In this document: piece by piece, positions 12,012-24,751 of the stretch | Layout of the letters: each line of letters opens with the position of its first letter | How positions within the stretch are numbered: the stretch's first letter is position 1 | Translations under genes and position numbers: made by a program | The notes under the pieces: generated by a model | The model's input: only the letters and a program-made list of their open reading frames with translations | Database searches by the model: none | What the model was told of the DNA's origin: nothing | NCBI GenBank assembly: GCA_033060915.1 | Contig: CM065389.1 | Location: forward strand, 9,042,501 to 9,106,500 | DNA from: Euryodendron excelsum | Taxonomy: Eukaryota > Streptophyta > Magnoliopsida > Ericales > Pentaphylacaceae | DNA length: 64,000 nucleotides | Direction: 5' to 3'

Positions 12012-12045
12012 TGATACATACATATATATATATATATATATGTAT
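12012..12045 (+). repeat. (TA)n/(TATG)n microsatellite
   Basis: Alternating TA tract with flanking tetranucleotides; the matching tract in unit copy 2 (about 20080-20110) is longer. Confidence 0.8.
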
Positions 12046-12059
12046 GTGTATCTATACTA

Positions 12060-15000
12060 ATACTATATGCAAATATAGTGGGAGTCTTACAAGGCTCTAA
12101 AATTCGATTACTATTTTTCTAAAAATTTTAATTAACCGTGATGCTACGTGGCAAAAAGCTCTTTCCCTCTCTCTTCTACCGTCCAGCTCCTCATCTCCTT
12201 CACCTAAACAGAAAAGGAAAAAATTCTCACCCCTCTTTCTCCTAAATAAAAGAACATCTATACAAAAAAACCAATAATAAATGATTAAAAATTTATCTCT
12301 ACATTCGAAAATGTCTCACTAATGAGAGTAACTCATGGACACGAGGATCCCAAATTCTTTGTCTAAAACCTAAATTCTCTAACTATTGAGAGAGTAATTA
12401 GGAAAATATCTTACTATTGAGATTGTGATTCTGAAAATCTCACTTAATACCAAAAATATTAATTAACATACATATATCTCTCGCTCTCGTTCTCACTCTC
12501 ACTCTCTCCGTTTACAGGTTTTCTCTAATATCTTCTCTCCTAGTTTGGCCCCTCACTACCACGACGGCCGTCTTCCTTAACAGGTTCTTTCTTTGAACTG
12601 ATTATCATTTTGGTCTTCTTAGATTTATAGTATAGAATTTTTACATTCTATGCAATCTCAATCTTCAACTCATCGGTTATAAATATGTGTTCTGGCATGT
12701 ATATTTATGCAATAAAGTTATATTTTCGTATGCATGCAAAGTTACAATATATACACAAAGAGATTGATTTTGACTCCTAAGTGATTTTGTATTTACGATT
12801 GCAAGAAGAATTTATTATTGCAGAGTAGGATGGGCATCAAACTTCCCACAAAGGCCATGAGGAAGGTACACATTTATTTGGTCATTCGTTTAGTCATCAA
12901 GAAAAAGAAAAGGAAAAAAAAAAAGAAAGATTGTTCTTTGAGGTTTAGTATGTGCAGGGTTTGGATTTTTAAAATCTTTTGTGGTGGCAGTAAAATTGAG
13001 GGCTCAATGGTGTGCACTAGCACCATATTGATTTGCATTTTTTTTTTTTTTTGTTGTTCTAACTTCTTTTCAAGTTCTCCTTATAATACAAAAACAGTAC
13101 ATAAAAATTCTAATTCGCTTTTTATAGGATCTTTTGTTGAAAATTAAAAATTTGTTATTCTCTCCACAATGACGTCTATTGTGTAGGCGGTTCAAACGTT
13201 TACATTGGGATTAGGTCCTATTGCCAATTGGCAGATCTCGAGTGGCCATTGCACAAGTTCACTGCTATATTTTTCTTTTATTTTTCCTATACAAGCAATA
13301 AGATTTTTTTTCTAGCAATAGAAGCGATTGTACTTCCCCATGAATGTCTTTTCATGGTAATTTTCTATGTCTAAAATTGTTTTGTATAAGATTGTGCAAT
13401 TTGTCTACTTCCAAATCAATCTTGGGTGGCTATGGCATTATAATTGGCATGGATTAAGATTTTGATGCTCAAAATTCATGTATAACTAAAATTTTTATTT
13501 ATATGGTAGTTTTATTTTATTTTTTATTTTATAGCTAATGGGGCATTTATATTATGGACATAATTATTTTTTCAAAGATAAGATACAAACATAGTAATCA
13601 TCTCTGTTGATTTTGTATCAAACTTATCTGTTTTATGCTCAATTCTAGGTAATAAATATCGATACAAAACATTGCAGATATCTCATTTAGCTATGAAATT
13701 TTCTACCCACGTTTCATTTATGATTAAAGATAGAAACAAATTTTTTATTGTTCCACTTTGTGGCAATGCAAAATAGGATCCTATATTCCTTTTTTGGGGT
13801 CTCCTAATTCTCGATATTTGATATATCTTTTTATGTTTAATACATTAATAATGAATCAAAAAGAACATGACAATAACTTCTAAATGATAGTAATATAAAT
13901 CAAATAACATTAAATCAAGTTGACTACATATATTAAATTTTAAGATCCTATGCATAACAGGAGTCAACGCTAGTAGATATGCATAACTGGAGTCAACGCT
14001 AGTAGATATATGTACGAATATAAACATACATATGTAAACATTCTCCAATAATTATTTTCAATAACGTACGAAGTGGACCGCACTAGTAATAGTAGAAGCA
14101 TACAAACACTTGGAGACATTTATACGTATAAATCACGTTACAAAGAAAATCATATTTTTACAAACGTACCTTATTAAAACTTCTACCTAAATGATGTGAT
14201 TATTGTATTTTTGAAAGTAGAGAAGTCAAAACGGTAAGTGTTTTAGCTAAAAATAAATAAATAAAAATCATAAATATGCACATCATTCTATATAAAAATT
14301 TTGTACAAAAAATTTATACCACATAATCCTATATAGAAAATTAAAAATTTGAAATTTTGTCCCACATAATAAGACATGATGTTATCAATGATAAAAACAT
14401 CAAAAGGTCCAAACCATGCCACAGATAATTTCATAAAGGACATATCACGGTCAAAACTGATAAGACTTGCTTGATATAGAACTACACAACCCTTAATCCA
14501 AGAAGGATTGGTTTTAAAGCAGTCTAATTACTTGATATCTGCCTAACAAGACTTGGAGAGCTTTCAGCTGGATGTAAGGAAAAACATGCATATGAAATAA
14601 AAAGCATAATGCTAGCTATATAAATAGCAAAATTATGTGGAGTTTTGTATTGAAGGACGTGGTTGAATCAAAAATAATTTTTTTTTGCTCTAAAGATTGT
14701 GTTTAATAAAATTAAAAATTAAGTATAAAAAGCTATTAGATTGTCTTTATAGACAAATAACTCAGAGGCAAAATACAACAAATAATATAATGGGAAAAAA
14801 TTAGTAGCATAGGATATGAAGATTTCTTTTAATAAAAGATGTAGAATTGATTGGTATATAAAAAGTAAATAAATAAACTAACCAGAAAAACTTTTAAAAT
14901 AAAATAAAATTACCAGTTTATCTTTAACAAATCTTCCTTGTTATTGTCCTAATCATAGTTTCCTGTACAAGAAACAAAAACAGGATCCCGGAAGAGAAAT

Positions 15001-15359
15001 GCGATCTAAATATATTATGAAAAACAAAAAAAGCTAGGTAATAAAATTGAATACGATATTTATAAGAAATGTTGTTAACAATCCTTCCCGCCTAGTTTAA
15101 AAGTCAAATACAGAGAGATAATTTTTTCTCTGTTTTCGCTTTCTTTCCTCATGTATGTTCTCTCGACACTTGCTCATCGTTGACACTTATTATCTCCTGT
15201 ATGAAAAAGACAAGTAGCCTCTTTGCTTGTAATCAGTTGTCAGTGAAAGTGGACGGATGTGATTGAATTTGTCCACTCGTCCCAAACTCCTCCTCCACCG
15301 ATATGGTTGGTCGTTGTAGAGTCGTCCTCAAATTTGCCGCTCTAATTTTCATTTCGAAC
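12060..15359. other. Unit copy 1, non-coding stretch without a recognised gene
   Basis: Contains a CT-rich leader-like region (12475-12600), a GGATGGGCATCAAACTTCCC segment near 12828 that looks exon-like but leads into a Lys-rich low-complexity frame, A/T-rich DNA, and a short duplicated block 'ggagtcaacgctagtagatat' style at 13960-14010 present twice here and once in copy 2. ORFs such as 12818-13147 and 13845-14048 have low-complexity composition and are not supported. Confidence 0.4.
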
Positions 15360-15870
15360 TGTTATGGTGTAATGAATCACCTCATGATATCTCACCTAAC
15401 TTTTTTACGCAGTCGTCGCCTCAATTACGAGGGTGGTTGTCTCGTGATAAATGATCAAATTATATATTGCGTTACTTATAATGGACAATTGATGTAAGTT
15501 TATTCTATTCAAAGGAACTACAATTTGAATTAATTGGTTATACAGATGTTAGTTATCTTTTTGATCTACATAAAGCTCGGTCTCAGACTGGATATATATT
15601 TGCTTATGATAAAATTGCTTTATTTTTGACGATCGATGAACAAGACATTAACTGCAACTTATTCAAATTCTTCTGAGATAAGTAAGGCAAGAGTGCATTT
15701 GGCAAAGATACATAATTCAACAGATGCAAGAAAGTTGCGGATTATCCTCGATAATATTATATGAAAATAATGATTGTAAAGATTACAGGAGGCTACATAA
15801 AAAAAAGACAGAACGAAACATATTTCGTTAAAATTATTTTATATGCATAAAGTTCTAGAAGAACGGTAAT
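15360..15870 (+). mobile_element. Internally deleted Ty1/copia relic, cut by the tandem-duplication breakpoint (unit copy 1)
   Basis: Begins with ~95 bp matching the start of the LTR at 24207 (TGTTATG.TGTAATGAATCACC). It then jumps to decayed copia RNase H coding sequence (about 15540-15860) with the recognisable 'LHKARSQTGYIF' and 'GGYIK' stretches, broken by stops. The expected end of pol is missing because copy 2 of the unit starts at 15871. Most of the element between LTR and RNase H is deleted in both unit copies. Confidence 0.8.
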
Positions 15871-16177
15871 ATAGCTATGCCACTTTTGTAATGAGAAATA
15901 TCATGATGAGTGTTTTGTTTAAAATGAAAGATTTTTTCATCCATTCTATCATTTTTTTCCTAATATTTTTGTACGAATTTTTTGGCCATATAGAATTACC
16001 CGGCATCTAATGGTAGATTGAAACTATCCAAGGGACAAATGCATAAAGTTAAATTAGTGAGTTGAAACCCCTCACATCAACTACAAGGAGTTTGATTATC
16101 AGCACATTCAATTGAATCTCAAATATAGGAAACACATAATCCATGACGAATACTAATCAATATGGTTTTAGTCAAAG

Positions 16178-16955
16178 GTAATACTATACCACTAAAAAAT
16201 TTATAAAAAATTTATTATCAAAATGATATAATTGAATGAGAGAGCTTTTTACTTTAAACAAAATATTCATCATAATAACTCTCAATTATGAAAATATCAC
16301 TGTCACATTATTATCATGAGATTATCTTTACAAACTTTCTTGAAGATAATTACACTTTCTTGAAGATAAAAACTCTCAATTATTTTTTGAGTTAATTACA
16401 CTTTCTACCTTCGTACTTTACACCAAATTTTACTTAAGAACTTTCATTCTCAATTGTAATAATTAAATCCTTACACTTTTAATTTGTTGCAATGTTAACT
16501 TTCGATTTGAAAAAATGATAGAAAATTCAGATGTGAAAATCACATGGCCTTTTTGAATAGACAAACATTTAAAATCCAACTATTTTCTATCCTAAAGACT
16601 CATATATATTGCACGTTTGTTGAATTGAGAGTTTTTACATAAAGTCTCATTACATTATATACATCAAAAAGTTAATTACACATGATTTTAAAGTGATTTA
16701 AAGAAGAATTTGCTACAGCTTATTATGAAAAAATATGATTTTATATTTTTGTCCTTTAAAAAAAAAGATAACATGATTATCATATGCAAATTTTTCTTCT
16801 ATTTTCTAAACAGAAATAAATAAAAGATCGATATTGTAACAAATTAGAAGTATGAAAGCTTAATTGTTATAATTGAAAGTGAAGATCTTAATAAAATTTA
16901 ATGTAAAGTATAGAGATATAAAGTGTAATTAACTTTTTTTTTTTTTGGTTTCCTA
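16178..16955. mobile_element. Nested MITE composite in unit copy 2
   Basis: Counterpart of 8134-8919, with AGTCAAAG at 16170-16177 and AGTCAATG at 16956-16963, and the inner long-TIR element at 16391-16933. It was inserted before the tandem duplication. Confidence 0.7.
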
Positions 16956-17159
16956 AGTCAATGGATGAAACAACAGATCAGACCTAAATCTCTGCATTGT
17001 TGCCTTGTGAGAAAGCTGGACCCCCTTTTGGCCGTCTAACTATCTAAACATGGAGATAGAAAACAATCTTCTTCTTGAGTAGCATTTGTGTCCCTATGCA
17101 CATCACAATCAAGCTTTTGGTAATTCTAGCCTTTCTAATAGTTTATTATTCATGGCCTC

Positions 17160-17483
17160 ATGCAGCTGAACCCACCCTTGTGCAAGAACTATATATATAT
17201 ATATGTATGTATATACGTGGTCCTGGGGAAGGACATTAGCATTAAAACCAACATTCTTGGAGTTGAAAGAGAGAGGGCTATCCATCTTGATGGTCAGTCC
17301 ATCAAACTTTTCCATTTGGACGAGGTGAGGCCACGATATCAAGAACATTTTTGTCATCTAGTAGTTGTAAGGAGAGCCCACGTGGCTCCTCTAGGACTGT
17401 TCGATATTGAATGCAGAGAGATTGGTGCTGCAAAAGCCATTCAACTTAATAATGGCAGCCTGAAAATAAAGTTGGTGTATTAA
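17160..17483 (+). other. Anonymous open segment conserved in the duplicated unit (copy 2)
   Basis: Counterpart of 9039-9449, with the same frame ending LKIKLVY. The upstream part of the frame present in copy 1 is not continuous here. No domain recognised; see the copy 1 entry for the argument against coding. Confidence 0.3.
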
Positions 17484-17910
17484 TAGTTTCAGCATGGTGC
17501 ATGGAAGAGGCACGTGACCAGATCACTGCTTTCCCCGACTTATCTCTGCCCATTTTTTAAGTGACCTCGTGTTCTGAATTAATTTACGTGCATCATATTT
17601 AGTTTTAAAATTTGTGTAGTATATTTATTTTATATAAATTAAATAATTATGAATTAAAAATTTTAAAAATAATTTAAAAAAATTAACAAAACCAAAGAAA
17701 TTTTAATTTAAAACCTTAAAAAGGGAATACCCACATTCTAGGCCTTGATCACAGGCTAACCTCTTGAGGTTGTATTTGTGATCCTCCGTAAGGTTTACTT
17801 CTTTGGGGACATTTTGGACACATGCATGTGTGTTTTACATTCACATGCCCCCACTAAGGGTTCTAACTTAAAAAATGATCTCCCCCTATATATTCACACA
17901 TATATTCATA

Positions 17911-17945
<35 letters not shown>

Positions 17946-18444
17946 CATGTATGGAATAACGTTTTGGTTAAGTACCCAATTTAACATGTGAGAGGAAAAG
18001 AAGTAGAAATTTTAAAATTGAAATGTTGAAATGTCGACTCTAGCTTTTTCTATTTGTAATTTAATTTAATTTAATTTTTGTAGGTGTTCAGGCTAGCTGA
18101 TTGACTATTATCTTAAGCTCATGTAAGATTACTATCGACATGGACCAAACAAATTTCATATATTATATAAATGATAGTTTATCACAATAAAACATGAGGG
18201 ATCGAATCTGATAACTGATGCTTAATTTAGTTTATCAAGGATAATTCTTACAAATGGATAACTCTGTGTCTTGGGTAAGTCATAAAAGCTGCAATCCTGT
18301 TGATTCCCTGTATAAGATTTCAAGATTCGTTCCTTATTCTTAACTATATTTTTCTGCATCAAATCTCAAGCTTTTAGTCCTTGCCATATTAGAGGTACTA
18401 TTGGGAACTACATCCAGATTCACAACAGTGATGAGTTGTGTTGA

Positions 18445-18728
18445 ACCACCCAATGAAAGTCTGATTGAGGATTGCAAGTTCATCATCGCAAGACCCAGTT
18501 GTACCTTATCTCATATTTTTAAGCAGGACAATTATTGTGCTGACTTCTTAGCAAAACTCGACGTCAATTCCACTTAATCGTTAATAAAGTTGGATGTCTC
18601 ACCTGTTGGTTTGAACCCTCTGTTTATTACAAATATGATGGGAATGATGTTTCCTAGATTGTAGTTTGTTGTCTTTTGGTTTCTTTGTGTTTTTCTTCAC
18701 TTTTTATGTACCAAAAAAAAAAAAAAAA
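18445..18728 (+). mobile_element. 5'-truncated L1-like LINE (unit copy 2)
   Basis: Counterpart of 10402-10683, flanked by the 17-bp target duplication at 18428-18444 and 18729-18745 and ending in a slightly longer poly-A run. Confidence 0.85.
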
Positions 18729-19708
18729 GTGATGAATTGTGTTGAGACAGTCCTAGGCCGATACGCCGAAGACCACCGTGAGATCCTGTGCAGATTCACA
18801 ACAGTGAGGCTGACCACGTGCTTTAAGTACTCCTTTATTTAGTCCTTGGATTAAGTATGAGATTTTAAATTTAAATTTTTTTAATTTTTTTTGTAACTAG
18901 TTATTATTAATGTAATTACATAATATTTACATAGGTTAAGTGTATAATAATCTTGTACGAGCTCGAGCGAGTCAAAAGGCTGGACACTTGTTGTTACCAA
19001 AAAAGCAAAAAAAGTATTTTATTTATTCAAAATAAAAACATTTACACTTGACATGAAATTTTGCTGCTATGCCAAAAAATGGGAGTAGGTTTTTTTGACC
19101 TCTTTACAGATTCGCTCCATCCTATCACAATTATTATAAAAAGTAAAATGCTATTTTCTAAAAATTTTATACAAAAATTTTTATCAAAATCATATAATAG
19201 TAATAATTTCCAAATTATTAATTAAAATAATAAATATTTTGATTTAAAATGAAAAAAATCACAAGAATCATGTTATTCTATGTGAAAATTCTATTTAAAA
19301 TTTTTGTATGCATAATGGGAAGAGAGAGAGAGAAAGTAGGCGGCATTAATGGTGATTATTCATTTCCTATCTTCTCTGAAAGAGATCGACCAAGCTAGCT
19401 GTTCCATTCAAATTGAGAGGCTTGCCCTACCGTAATAAATTATTGATTGTTTCAAAAGCACTACGTGATTCCATTACGAGAGAAGGTAGAGTAAGGTGAT
19501 GTTCTAAAAGAACCAAATATAAAATACGTCATCGGTTAAGAAAAGTAAAATCAAATATGAAAGTATGAATGGAGCACGTCACTATAAAAATATGATGAAA
19601 AATGTGATTCTTTTATAAAATTTATACAAAAAATTGTATTAGGATGATATGGTGATTATATTTTTGTAATTAATTAAGAGTTATCATGATAGATATTTTT
19701 ATATTAGA

Positions 19709-19958
19709 GTAATGCTATATAGGCAAAAATTTTACAAAATTTTGTGGTTATTCATTTTCATTTTATTTCAAAAGTACCAACTTTTTGACTCATAATTTTA
19801 AAAATGCCACTGTTATTGCCATGTCAATGTGATAGAGATTTCTCTACGAAATTTCTATAAAGAATAGAATTTTGTTTTGTATTAAAGTAAAACGTTCTCA
19901 TTCAATTAATCATTTTATACCAAAATTCTACATATAATTTCTAATTATATAGCATTAC
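19709..19958. mobile_element. 250-bp MITE (unit copy 2)
   Basis: Counterpart of 11648-11897 with the same GTAATGCTATATA inverted ends and identical length. Confidence 0.75.
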
Positions 19959-20074
19959 ACCATTAACCATACAAGATTTGGACGAACCTTTATATTTACA
20001 ATCCACAGAAGTTAAAAATCAAGACTACATCTTTTTGTATTGATTGCTTGTGTTTTTAACATAAAATTAACTTG

Positions 20075-20114
<40 letters not shown>

Positions 20115-20555
20115 ATCTATACTAATACTATATACAAATGTAGTGGGAGCCTTACAAGGCTCTAAAATTCGATTACTATTTTTGTAAAAATTTTAATTAA
20201 CCGTGATGCCACGTGGCAAAAAGCTCTCTCCCTCTCTCTTCTACAGTCCGGCTCCTCATCTCCTTCACCTAAACAGAAAAGAGAAAAATTCTCACCCCTC
20301 TTTCTCCTAAATAAAAAAAACATCTATACAAAAAACCAGTAATAAAGGATTAAAAATTTATCTCTATATCTGAAAATGTCTCACTAATGAGAGTAACTCA
20401 TGGACACGAGGATCCCAAATTTTCTGTCTAAAACCTAAATTCTCTAACTATTGAGAGAGTAATTAGGAAAATATCTTACTATTGAGATTGTGATTCTGAA
20501 AATCTCACTTAATACCAAAAATATTAATTAACATACATATATCTCTCGCTCTCGT

Positions 20556-20607
<52 letters not shown>
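20556..20607 (+). repeat. (TCTCAC)n hexanucleotide microsatellite, expanded in unit copy 2
   Basis: About eight perfect TCTCAC units here, against two at the matching place in copy 1 (12491-12502). The rest of the flanking DNA is nearly identical, so the length change came after the 8-kb duplication. Confidence 0.9.
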
Positions 20608-20659
20608 TTTGTTTACAGGTTTTCTCTAATATCTTCTCTCCTAGTCCGCCCCCCCACTA

Positions 20660-23389
20660 CCACAACGGTCGTCTTCCTTAACAGGTTCTTTCTTTGAACT
20701 GATTATCATTTTGGTCTTCTTAGATTTATAGTATAGAATTTTTACATTCTATGCAATCTCAATCTTCAACTCATTGGTTATAAATATGTGTTCTGGCATG
20801 TATATTTATGCAACAAAGTTATATTTTTGTATGCATGCAAAGTTACAATATATACACAAAGAGATTGATTTTGACTCCTAAGTGATTTTGTATTTACAAT
20901 TGCAAGAAGAATTTGTTATTGCAGAGAAGGATGGGCATCAAACTTCCCACAAAGGCCATGAGGAAGGTACACATTTATTTGGTCATTCGTTTAGTCATCA
21001 AGAAAAAGAAAAGACACAAAAAAGAAAGATTGTTCTTTGAGGTTTAGTATGTGCAGGGTTTGGATTTTTAAAATCTTTTGTGGTGGCAGTAAAATTGAGG
21101 GCTCAATGGTGTGCACTAGCACCATATTGATTTGCATTTTTTTTTGTTATTGTTGTTCTAACTTTTTTTCAAGTTCTCCTTATAATACAAAAATAGTACA
21201 TGAAAATTCTAATTCGCTTTTCATAGGATCCTTTGTTGAAAATTAAAAATTTGTTATTCTCTCTACAATGACGTCTATTGTGTAGGCGGTTCAGACGTTT
21301 ACATTGGCATTAGGTCCTATTGCCAATTGGCAGATCTCGAGTGGCCATTGCACAAGTTCACTGCTATATTTTTCTTTTATTTTTTTCTATACAAGCAATA
21401 AGATTTTTTTTCTAGCAATGGAAGCGATTGTACTTCCCAATGAATGTCTTTTTCATGGTAATTTCCTATGTCTAAAATTGTTTTGTATAAGATTGTGCAA
21501 TTTGTCTACTTCCAAATCAATCTTGGGTGGCTATGGCTCTATAATTGGCATGGATTAAGATTTTGATGCTCAAAATTCATGTATAACTAAAATTTTCTAT
21601 TTATATGGTAGTTTTTTTTATTTTTTATTTTATAGCTAATGGGGCATTTATATTATGGACATAATTATTTTTTCAAAAATAAGATACAAACATAGTAATC
21701 ATCTCTGTTGATTTTGTATCAAACGTATCTTTTTTATGCTCAATTCTAGGTAATAAATATTGATACAAAATATTGCAGAAATCTTATTTAGCTATGAAAT
21801 TTTCTACTCACGTTTCATTTATGATTAAGATGGAAACAAATTTTTTGTTGTTCCACTTTGTGGCAATGCAAAATAGGATCCTATATTTCTTTTTTGGGGT
21901 CTCCTAATTCTCGATATTTGATATATCTTTTTATGTTTAATACATTAATAATGAGTAAAAAAGAACATGACAATAACTTCTCAATGATGGTAATATAAAT
22001 CAAATAACATTAAATCAAGTTAGCTACATATATTAAATTTTAAGATCCTATGCATAACAGGAGTCAACGCTAGTAGATATATATATGAATGTAAACATAC
22101 ATATGTAAACATTCTCCAATAATTATTTTCCAATAACGTATGAAGTGGACCGCACAAGTAATAGTAGAAGCATACAAACACTTGGAGACATTTATACGTA
22201 TAAATCACGTTACAAAGAAAATTATATTTTTACAAACGTACCTTATTAAAACTTCTACCTAAATGATGTGATTATTGTATTTTTGAAAGTAGAGAAGTCA
22301 AAACAGTAAGTGTTTCAGGTAGAAATAAGTAAGAAAAAAATCATAAATATGCACATCATTCTATATAAAAATTTTGTACAAAAAATTTGTACCACATAAT
22401 CCTATATCGAAAATTAAAAATTTGAAATTTTGTCGCACATAATAAGGCATGATGGTATCAATGGAAAAAACATCAAAAGGTCCAAACCATGCCACAGATA
22501 ATTTCATAAAGGACATAACACGGTCAAAACTGATAAGACTTGCTTGATATAGAACTACACAATCCTTAATCCAAGAAGGATTGGTTTTAAAGCAGTCTAA
22601 TTACTTAATATCTGCCTAACAAGACATGGAGAGCTTTCAGCTGGATGTAAGGAAAAACATGCATATGAAATAAAAAGTGTAATGCTAGCTATATAAATAG
22701 CAAAATTATGTGGAATTCTGTATCGAAGGACGTGGTCGAATAAACAAATTTTTTTTTGCTCTAAAGATTGTGTTTAATAAAATTAAAAATTAAGTATAAA
22801 AAGCTATTAGATTGTCTTTATAGCACATACAAATAACTCAGAGGCAAAAAAACAACAAATAATATAATGGGAAAAAATTAGTGGCATAGGATATGAAGAT
22901 TTTTTCTAATAAAAGATGTAGAATTGATTGGTATATAAGAAGTAAATAAATAAAATAACCAGAGAAACTTTAAAAATAAAATAATATTACCAGTTTATCT
23001 TTAACAAATCTCCCTTGTTATTGTCTTAATCATAGTTTCCTGTATAAGGAACAAAAACAGGATGCCGAAAGAGAAATGTGATCTAAATATATTATGAGAA
23101 ACGGTAATAAAATTGAATACGATATTTATAAGAAATTTTGTTAACAATCCTTCACGCCTAGTCTAAAAGTCAAATACAGAGAGAATTTTTTCTCTGTTTT
23201 GCTCATCGTTGACACTTCTTATCTCCTGTATGAAAAAGACAAGTAGCCTCTTTGTTTGTAATCAGTTGTCAGTGAAAGTGGACGGATGTGATTGAATTTG
23301 TCCACTCGTCCCCTAACTTCTCCTCCACCGGTGCGGTTGGTGGTTGTAGAGTCGTCCTCAAATTTGCCAATCTGATTTTTATTTCGAAC
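20660..23389. other. Unit copy 2, non-coding stretch without a recognised gene
   Basis: Counterpart of 12540-15359. Open frames at 21037-21246, 21304-21558 and 22020-22208 are low-complexity or unmatched between copies, so none is called. Confidence 0.4.
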
Positions 23390-24655
23390 TGTTATGGTGT
23401 AATGGATGACATGGCATTTTACTTAACTTTTTTACAGCAGCCGCTATCTCAGCTGGCTCGGATAAATGGTCCAAGCATATACTGCGTTACTTATAATGCA
23501 TAATTGATACAAGCTTATTCTATTTAAAAAAAATTATAATCTGAATTAATTGGTTATGTAAATATTGACTATCTTTTTGATCTACATAAAATTCGGTCTC
23601 AGACTGGATATGTGTTTACTTATAATAAAATTGCTCTATCCTGCGATCGGTGAACAAGACATTAACTGCAACTTCTTCAAATTCTTTTGAGAGAAATAAG
23701 ATGAGAGTGCATTTGGCCAAGATCTATGATTCAACAGGTGCAAGAAAGCTGCGGATTATCCTCGATTATATTATATGAAAATAATGATTGTAAATATTAC
23801 AGGAGGCTACATCAAAAGATGACGGAACGAAACATATTTCGTCAAAATTTTTTTATATGCATAAAGTTTCAGAAGAACGGTAATATCAATGTCTAGTAGA
23901 CATGTTGATGAAGGTATTTACTAAAACACTACCAATGGAGTTTAAGAAACTATCTAATTCATACCAGAAGTATGAATGAGGGGGAGTCGTGTACTGTTCT
24001 CTTTTCCCTTTGCCAACGGTTATTTTTATAAGGTTTTTCTTGGCAAGCTTTTAAAGAGGTAGTTTAAACGCACTCATACTCAGTTATGTTACACAAGATC
24101 ATTGTACTCTTTTTCTTTTTCAAAGTTTTTTCCATACTGGGTTTTTCTAGTAATGTTTTAATGAGGCAGTTTAAACATAACTCAAAAGCAGTCATTCAAG
24201 GGGGAGTGTTATGACGTAATGAATGATCTCATGACATCCTCACCCAACTTTTTCATAGTAGCCGCCGCCTCAATCACGAGGGCGGCTGCCTCGTGGTAAA
24301 TGGCTAAAGGCCAAATGCCTATAAATAGAGGAGCGTAGAAGTTCCAGGCAAGTATGAGAAAGAAAGAGTAGAGAGAAAATAAAAAGGAAAAAACAGAAAG
24401 AAAATAGAAAGGAAGAAGCAGTATATGTAATTTTTCAAAATTCATGTTATATTCTTTTTGGTTTTATAGTATCAATAAAATTTTGGATGATCCAAAAGAT
24501 CTAGCCCTAATTGTTCTAGAAGAACTCATATGATAAATATTTAACAGTTCTTGAAGAATTATTTATTATATTTTGTGTTGAGTTATTTTATCTGCTTTAT
24601 ATGTCTTTAGTTTTATAATACGAACCGGATTTTTGTCTTAGTGTGAGTTGTTTTC
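23390..24655 (+). mobile_element. Internally deleted Ty1/copia relic with 3' end and 3' LTR
   Basis: Carries the same ~95-bp 5' LTR start as copy 1 (from TGTTATGG at 23390), then decayed RNase H (23550-23870). Only here does it continue with the C-terminal copia region (about 23885-23975), a 3' untranslated stretch, a polypurine tract (CAAGGGGGAG, ending 24206) and the 3' LTR. Stops and indels disable pol. The 5' and 3' LTR starts have diverged noticeably, so the insertion is old. Confidence 0.85.
24207..24655 (+). repeat. 3' LTR of the copia relic
   Basis: Starts TGTTATGACG right after the polypurine tract, with a TATA box CCTATAAATAGAGG at ~24318-24331 and a leader-like purine-rich stretch downstream. 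The end near 24655 is inferred from the drop in similarity to the related inverted LTR at 39124-39537. Confidence 0.75.
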
Positions 24656-24751
24656 ACCCTACCATGCAAATTTCGGCCTTTTGGATTAAAAAAAAAGTTA
24701 ATCACTTAATGAAAATATATGCAAAACAAGCAATTTTAGTTTAAAAAAAAG

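Larger units (their letters stand above)
7827..15870. repeat. Tandem segmental duplication, copy 1 (~8.04 kb)
   Basis: Starts at ATAGCTATGCCAC (7827) and matches 15871-23884 base for base along its length, with scattered substitutions, small indels and microsatellite length differences. The copies are head-to-tail with no spacer. The unit contains the 8134-8919 MITE composite, the anonymous segment at 9039-9449, a 5'-truncated LINE (10402-10683), a TIR MITE (11648-11897), and the start of a deleted copia element (from 15360). No intact gene is recognised. Confidence 0.95.
15871..23884. repeat. Tandem segmental duplication, copy 2 (~8.01 kb)
   Basis: Same content and order as 7827-15870, beginning directly after it. 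The right limit is the point where sequence continues into the rest of the copia relic (after GAACGGTAAT at 23875-23884), instead of jumping back to the unit start as copy 1 does. Differences between copies are scattered substitutions plus length changes at TA, poly-A and CTCACT microsatellites. Confidence 0.95.

Noticed and set aside
12818..13147. 109-aa ORF starting near an exon-like GGATGGGCATCAAAC segment
   Set aside because: It runs through a Lys/Arg low-complexity tract and poly-T, and the counterpart in unit 2 is not open over the same span.
12060..14010. Possible Helitron (start like TCTATACTAATACTATA, end like CGCTAGT)
   Set aside because: No hairpin precedes the candidate CTAG end, no Rep/helicase sequence is present, and the A/T target context is uninformative in such A/T-rich DNA.
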